DNA from: Methylovirgula sp.
GTDB taxonomy: Bacteria > Pseudomonadota > Alphaproteobacteria > Rhizobiales > Beijerinckiaceae
Assembly (NCBI GenBank): GCA_030040215.1
Contig: JASHUD010000154.1
Location: 1-19,212, forward strand
DNA: 19,212 bases
Direction of reading: 5' to 3'
Under the pieces are notes generated by a model. The model saw nothing but the letters and a program-made list of their open reading frames with translations. It did no database searches and was not told where the DNA came from. A program made the position numbers and the translations under genes. This document shows, piece after piece, positions 14,957-19,212 of the stretch (the first letter of the stretch is position 1; every line of letters begins with the position of its first letter).

Positions 14957-16879
14957 CTAGACGGCGACCTGCCCGCCGAGCTCGACGACCCGGTCGGAAG
15001 GAATGGCGAAGAATTCGGTCGCATCGATCGCCTGTTTGGACAGCGAGATGAACAGATGGTCCTGCCAGGCGGGCATATCCGAAGTCGGCGCAACCTTGAT
15101 CGTGCGCCGTCCGAGAAAGAACGAAGTGGTCATGATGTCGAACTTGAGTCCGGATTTGCGCAATAGCGCGAGCGCCGCCGGCACGCGCGGCGTCTCCATG
15201 TAACCATAGCGCAGGGTGATGCCGGTGAAGTCGTCCGAAAGATTGACGATCTCATAGCGGTTGGCCAAAGGCACGCGCGGCGTGTCCTCGGTGCGCACCG
15301 ACATGATCCAGACGCGCTCGTGCAGAACTTTGTTGTGCTTGATGTTGTGCAGCAGCGCCGAGGGCGCGACGTCGAGCTGATTGGTAAGGAAGATCGCCGT
15401 GCCCGGAACGCGCGTCGGTTTGGATTTCTCGAGCATGCGAATGAGGTCCTTGAGCGGGATCGAATCGCGCATCATCTTTTGCGAAAGCAGCTTGTTGCCG
15501 CGCACGAAGGTCCACATCACGACCATGGAACAGCCGGCGAACAGGAGCGGCACCCAACCGCCGTCGACCACTTTCATAAGGTTTGCGGCGAAGAAGATGC
15601 AGTCGATCAGCAGGAACGCCGAGACGAAGGTCACCGCCGCCCAGAGTGGCCAATGCCATTTCTTCCAGACGACCACGAAAGCGAGGGCAGTCGTGACGAC
15701 CATCGTTCCCGAGACCGCGATGCCGTAAGCCGAGGCGAGCGCGCTCGAGCTCTTGAAGAGGAGAACGAGGAGAACCACGCCGATCAGCAGCAGCTGGTTG
15801 ATCTTGGGGATGAAAATCTGCCCTTCCTGCGTCTCCGATTTGTGCTGGATCTCCATGCGCGGCAGCAGCCCAAGCTGAATCGCCTGCCGGGCCAGCGAAA
15901 AAGCGCCGGTGATGACCGCTTGGCTGGCGATCACGGTGGCAATCGTCGCAAGCAGAACCATCGGCAGCAGCGCCCACGACGGAGCAAGCAAGAAGAACGG
16001 ATTGGCGATCGCCGAATTGTGGGCGAGCACGAGCGCGCCTTGGCCGAGATAATTCAAAGTGAGCGCCGGCAAGATGAAGAACAGCCATGCCAATTGGATC
16101 GGTAGCCGTCCGAAATGGCCCATATCGGCGTAAAGCGCCTCGGCGCCGGTCACGGCGAGAAAGACGGAACCGAGAACGATGAAGCCAATCAGGCCGTGGT
16201 CGAATAGGAACGCTAGTCCGCGCCATGGATTGAAGGCAAGCAGCACACGCGGCGCCTCGGGGATGTGAGCCGCGCCGAGCAATCCGATCACGATGAAGAA
16301 CAGCGCCATGATCGGACCGAAGAAGGAGGCGACCCGCGCCGTTCCATGGCTTTGCACCGCGAACACGGAGATGAGCACCACTACCGTCAGCGGCAGGACG
16401 TAATCGGAAAAGACCGGCGTCGCGACGTCGAGCCCTTCCAAGGCGGAAAGCACGGAGATCGCCGGCGTGATGATCGCATCGCCCGAGAACAAAGCGGCGC
16501 CGGCAACGCCCAAAAAGAAAATCGGCGCGGCGCGGCGGCCGAACGCCGATTGGGCCAAAGCCATCAGCGAAAGCGTTCCGCCTTCGCCTTTGTTGTCGGC
16601 GCGCATGAGAAACAGCACGTATTTCGCGGTGACGATGAAGTACAGCGCCCACAGCAGGAGCGAAACCGTGCCGATTACGTTGTATTCGGTGATCCCCTCG
16701 CGCCGGGTATGGAGCAACGATTCGTGCAGCGCATAGAGCGGGCTCGTCCCGATATCGCCATAGACGACGCCGACCGAGCCGAGCGCCAAGCCCGCCAAGC
16801 CTGCCCTTTTTTCTGATGTTCCGTTGGGTATATGGCCGCCGTTGACCGCGGAAGCGGCTTTATCTTGCGCGGTCGACAT
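14957..16879 (-). CDS. kup: Low-affinity potassium transporter Kup
   Basis: Kup (KUP/HAK/KT family) is an inner-membrane proton-coupled potassium uptake protein. The 640-residue protein begins with a short hydrophilic tail, then the family signature GSVGVVYGDIGTSPLYAL (about residues 34-51), RADNKGEGG after TM2, FSGDAIITPAISVLSALEG, ITGAFSLARQAIQLG and about 12 membrane helices, followed by a roughly 190-residue soluble C-terminal domain ending in VVELGGQVAV. The ATG at 16879 has AAAGGA (16887-16892 on the minus strand) 7 bases upstream. mutS follows 138 bases downstream on the same strand; the two are functionally unrelated. hrpB is divergent from kup across a 265-base gap. No potassium-responsive element was recognised upstream. 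Confidence 0.98.
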   Translation of the reverse strand: MSTAQDKAASAVNGGHIPNGTSEKRAGLAGLALGSVGVVYGDIGTSPLYALHESLLHTRREGITEYNVIGTVSLLLWALYFIVTAKYVLFLMRADNKGEGGTLSLMALAQSAFGRRAAPIFFLGVAGAALFSGDAIITPAISVLSALEGLDVATPVFSDYVLPLTVVVLISVFAVQSHGTARVASFFGPIMALFFIVIGLLGAAHIPEAPRVLLAFNPWRGLAFLFDHGLIGFIVLGSVFLAVTGAEALYADMGHFGRLPIQLAWLFFILPALTLNYLGQGALVLAHNSAIANPFFLLAPSWALLPMVLLATIATVIASQAVITGAFSLARQAIQLGLLPRMEIQHKSETQEGQIFIPKINQLLLIGVVLLVLLFKSSSALASAYGIAVSGTMVVTTALAFVVVWKKWHWPLWAAVTFVSAFLLIDCIFFAANLMKVVDGGWVPLLFAGCSMVVMWTFVRGNKLLSQKMMRDSIPLKDLIRMLEKSKPTRVPGTAIFLTNQLDVAPSALLHNIKHNKVLHERVWIMSVRTEDTPRVPLANRYEIVNLSDDFTGITLRYGYMETPRVPAALALLRKSGLKFDIMTTSFFLGRRTIKVAPTSDMPAWQDHLFISLSKQAIDATEFFAIPSDRVVELGGQVAV

Positions 16880-17006
16880 TCAGAGATCCTTTAGTCCGCT
16901 GCAAGCTCCCGGCAAAAACAAGGCCCTCAAGCCCGCGTCGCCGGATCGGAGGCATGCATTGGTCTATTGCGCTGCGGCATATAGCGCTTTCTCTGGCGCG
17001 GGAGAA

Positions 17007-17023
17007 GAGCCCATCCGGGGCTC
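17007..17023. repeat. GC-rich stem-loop between kup and hrpB
   Basis: GAGCCC (17007-17012) and GGGCTC (17018-17023) form a perfect 6-bp stem with a 5-base loop. It lies in the 265-base divergent gap, 128 bases before kup and 121 before hrpB. There is no T-run on either side. It could be in the 5' untranslated region of either gene or be an operator; nothing else in the gap (16880-17144) was recognised. Confidence 0.3.
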
Positions 17024-17144
17024 GCCGCTGCACCTTTTGCGTTCCCCCTAATAGTGAGCGCCCTCGCCGAACACGAGAGGAGGCCGCGGATTGGCGCGCC
17101 TACCGGCGCTTGTTGGGCCGCCGCGAACCTGCCATTGCAGCCCG

Positions 17145-19212
17145 ATGCAAGATCTCCCGGTCCGTGCCGTTCTGCCGCAGGTGCGCGCCGCTCTTGGCGA
17201 CGGCGGGTCCGCCGTTCTTGTCGCGCCGCCGGGGGCGGGCAAGACGACGCTCGTGCCGCTCGCGCTCCACGACGAAGCCTGGGCGCGGGGAAAGAAGATC
17301 GTCCTTCTCGAGCCGCGCCGGCTCGCGGCGCGCGCCGCGGCGGAACGGATGGCCGCGACGCTCGGCGAGGCGATCGGGGAAACCGTCGGGCTGCGCATGC
17401 GGCTTGTCTCGCGCATATCGGCCAAAACGCGCCTCGAGGTGGTGACCGAAGGCGTCTTCACCCGCATGATCCTCGACGATCCGGCGCTCGAAAACATTGC
17501 CGCCGTTCTGTTCGATGAATTCCACGAACGTTCGCTTGACGCTGATTTCGGCTTGGCTTTGGCGCTCGACGTCCGCGCGCATCTGCGTCCCGACTTGCGG
17601 CTCCTCGCGATGTCGGCGACGCTCGACGGCGCCCGCGTCGCGGCGTTGCTCGGCAAAGGCGCGCCGCTTATCGAGGCGCGAGGGCGCATGTTTCCGATCG
17701 AGACGATCTATCTTGGCCGCGATCCGCGCGAACGACTTGAGTCGGCGTTGCTGCGCGCCATCCGTAAAGCGCTTGCCGCGCAAAGCGGCTCACTGCTCGT
17801 CTTTCTGCCCGGCCAAGCCGAGATCGCAAGGCTCGCGGATCTTCTCGCCGAGGACCTACACGACCCGGAAGTCGAGATCGCGCCGCTCTATGGAGCGCTC
17901 GACCGAGCGCCACAAGAACGCGCCATCGCGCCGAGCGCGCCGGGCAAGCGCAAGATCGTGCTTGCAACCTCGATCGCCGAAACTTCGCTAACTATCGAAG
18001 GCGTAAGCGTCGTCATCGATTCCGGGCTCTCGCGCCAGCCGCGCTATGAGCCGGATCGCGGCCTGACGCGGCTTGAGACCGTGCGTGTCTCCCGCGCCGC
18101 CGCCGAGCAGCGCCGCGGCCGGGCGGGGCGCAGGGAGCCCGGCGTTTGCTATCGGCTCTGGGAAGAAGCGGGAAACGGCGCGCTCGAGGCTTTCGCGCCG
18201 CCGGAAATTTTGAGCAGCGATCTATCGGGCTTTCTACTCGATTGCGTCGCTTGGGGCGCGCGCGACCCGGGCCGCAATCTGCGCTTTCTCGATTCGCCGC
18301 CGGAGCCGGCGCTCAACGAAGCGCGCGCATTGCTCGCAGGCCTCGGCGCGCTCGACGCGGAGGGCATGCTGACCGAGGCCGGACGCGCCATGCGGCGGAT
18401 CGCTCTGCCGCCGCGCCTGGCGCGCATGATCGTTGCGGCGCAAACCAACGGCGAAGCCGAGCTTGCCGCCGAGGTCGCGGCGGTGCTGGCCGAGCGCGGG
18501 CTCGGCGGCGACGACGCGGATCTCACGCTGCGCATCGAGCGATTTCGCAAGGAGCGTTCGCAACGCGCCGAAGACGCACGCCGTCTCGTGAAGACGTTTC
18601 TGCGCCAAGCGGGCGTCGCGGCCGGGATACCGAGCGACCCGGCGGCGGCCGGGCGACATCTTGCGACGGCGTTCCCCGACCGCATCGCCAAGGCGCGCGG
18701 CAAGCCCGGCCAGTTCCTGATGGCGAACGGCCGCGCCGCGGCGCTCGAACCGCACGATCCGCTCGCCCGCGAACCCTATCTTGCCATCGGCGAGATCGCC
18801 GGGCGCGCCGCCGCGGCGCGTATTCTTCTCGCCGCGCCGCTCAGCCTCGAGGACATCGAGGCGCTCGCCGGCGCAACAATCGTCACGCGCGACGAGATCG
18901 TCTTTGCGCCGGAGTACGGCGAATTACGCGCTCGCCGGCAGTCGCGGCTTGGCGCGCTGATCTTGCGTGAGCAGAATTTGGAGGCACGCGGCGAAGCGGC
19001 GGCGCGTATTCTTGCCGAAGGGATCGCCGCATCGGGTCTCGAACGCCTCCCCTGGACCATGGCGCTGCGCCAATGGCGCGACCGCGTCGCCTTCCTGCGC
19101 CGCGCCGAAGGCGAAGTCTGGCCCGATCTTTCAGAGGGCGCTTTGCGCGCCGGCGCGGGGACTTGGCTTGCGCCGTTCATCGAGGGCAAGAGGAGTTTGG
19201 CCGAGATCACCG
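17145..19212 (+). CDS. hrpB: ATP-dependent RNA-type helicase HrpB, C-terminus cut by window edge
   Basis: HrpB is a bacterial DEAH-like superfamily 2 helicase of uncertain biological role. The frame is open from the ATG at 17145 to the window end, giving 689 residues; the family is usually a little over 800, so roughly the last 130 are missing. Motifs: Walker A APPGAGKTT (Lys33), Ia LEPRRLAARAAAERMA, motif II as Asp124-Glu125-Phe126-His127 in FDEFHERSLDAD (the DEFH variant typical of HrpB), motif III SATLDG, motif V ATSIAETSLTIEGV and motif VI QRRGRAGR (322-329). The helicase-associated and HrpB C-terminal domains follow, with PWTMALRQWRDRVAFLRR near the end. The DEFH box separates it from HrpA. 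The Shine-Dalgarno is weak. No disruption is seen. Confidence 0.95.
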   Translation, partial: MQDLPVRAVLPQVRAALGDGGSAVLVAPPGAGKTTLVPLALHDEAWARGKKIVLLEPRRLAARAAAERMAATLGEAIGETVGLRMRLVSRISAKTRLEVVTEGVFTRMILDDPALENIAAVLFDEFHERSLDADFGLALALDVRAHLRPDLRLLAMSATLDGARVAALLGKGAPLIEARGRMFPIETIYLGRDPRERLESALLRAIRKALAAQSGSLLVFLPGQAEIARLADLLAEDLHDPEVEIAPLYGALDRAPQERAIAPSAPGKRKIVLATSIAETSLTIEGVSVVIDSGLSRQPRYEPDRGLTRLETVRVSRAAAEQRRGRAGRREPGVCYRLWEEAGNGALEAFAPPEILSSDLSGFLLDCVAWGARDPGRNLRFLDSPPEPALNEARALLAGLGALDAEGMLTEAGRAMRRIALPPRLARMIVAAQTNGEAELAAEVAAVLAERGLGGDDADLTLRIERFRKERSQRAEDARRLVKTFLRQAGVAAGIPSDPAAAGRHLATAFPDRIAKARGKPGQFLMANGRAAALEPHDPLAREPYLAIGEIAGRAAAARILLAAPLSLEDIEALAGATIVTRDEIVFAPEYGELRARRQSRLGALILREQNLEARGEAAARILAEGIAASGLERLPWTMALRQWRDRVAFLRRAEGEVWPDLSEGALRAGAGTWLAPFIEGKRSLAEIT

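Noticed and set aside
15252..16652. A long second minus-strand frame within kup
   Set aside because: Arg-rich low-complexity translation; the kup frame has all family motifs.

Overview
The window is GC-rich chromosomal DNA, mostly housekeeping and envelope genes. The gene set and protein flavour (LepA, HrcA, MutS, Kup, HrpB, a MexI-type RND pump, and small proteins of a kind I associate with rhizobial-type genomes) suggest an alphaproteobacterium, probably of the Rhizobiales/Hyphomicrobiales. That placement is inferred from protein character, not from a marker gene. I see no tRNA, rRNA, insertion sequence, CRISPR array, phage gene or origin.

Layout. (1) 1-538, minus: the N-terminal part of lepA (EF4), cut by the window edge. 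(2) 753-6337, plus: a compact four-gene efflux operon consisting of a TetR-family repressor, a membrane fusion protein, an RND permease of the MexI/AcrB kind, and a small conserved-type membrane protein whose start lies next to the pump's stop codon. A perfect 8+8 bp palindrome at 729-748, next to the repressor's start codon, is the obvious candidate operator. No outer-membrane channel gene is present. (3) 6330-7037, minus: an RluA-family pseudouridine synthase, overlapping the operon tail end to end. (4) 7253-7522, plus: a small protein of unknown function, followed by a FabH-like ketoacyl-ACP synthase III (about 7632-8624). (5) 8742-10934, plus: a membrane-bound hybrid sensor kinase with periplasmic sensor, HisKA, HATPase and receiver, starting at TTG behind a doubled Shine-Dalgarno sequence. 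(6) 11007-12098, plus: hrcA, the heat-shock repressor, without a grpE neighbour in view. (7) 12095-14818, minus: mutS, whose stop codon overlaps that of hrcA. (8) 14957-16879, minus: the potassium transporter kup. (9) 17145 to the window end, plus: the helicase hrpB, cut by the window edge.

Genes that work together: only the TetR-MFP-RND-membrane protein cluster forms a clear functional unit, with the repressor probably controlling both itself and the pump. The rest are single-gene or loosely spaced units. No gene-free stretch exceeds 300 bases; the longest gaps are 539-752, 7038-7252 and 16880-17144. I found no convincing undescribed system. The points most worth checking are the palindrome-controlled and possibly leaderless repressor start, an Asp-to-Asn change in the LepA P-loop, and the uncharacterised membrane protein coupled to the pump.
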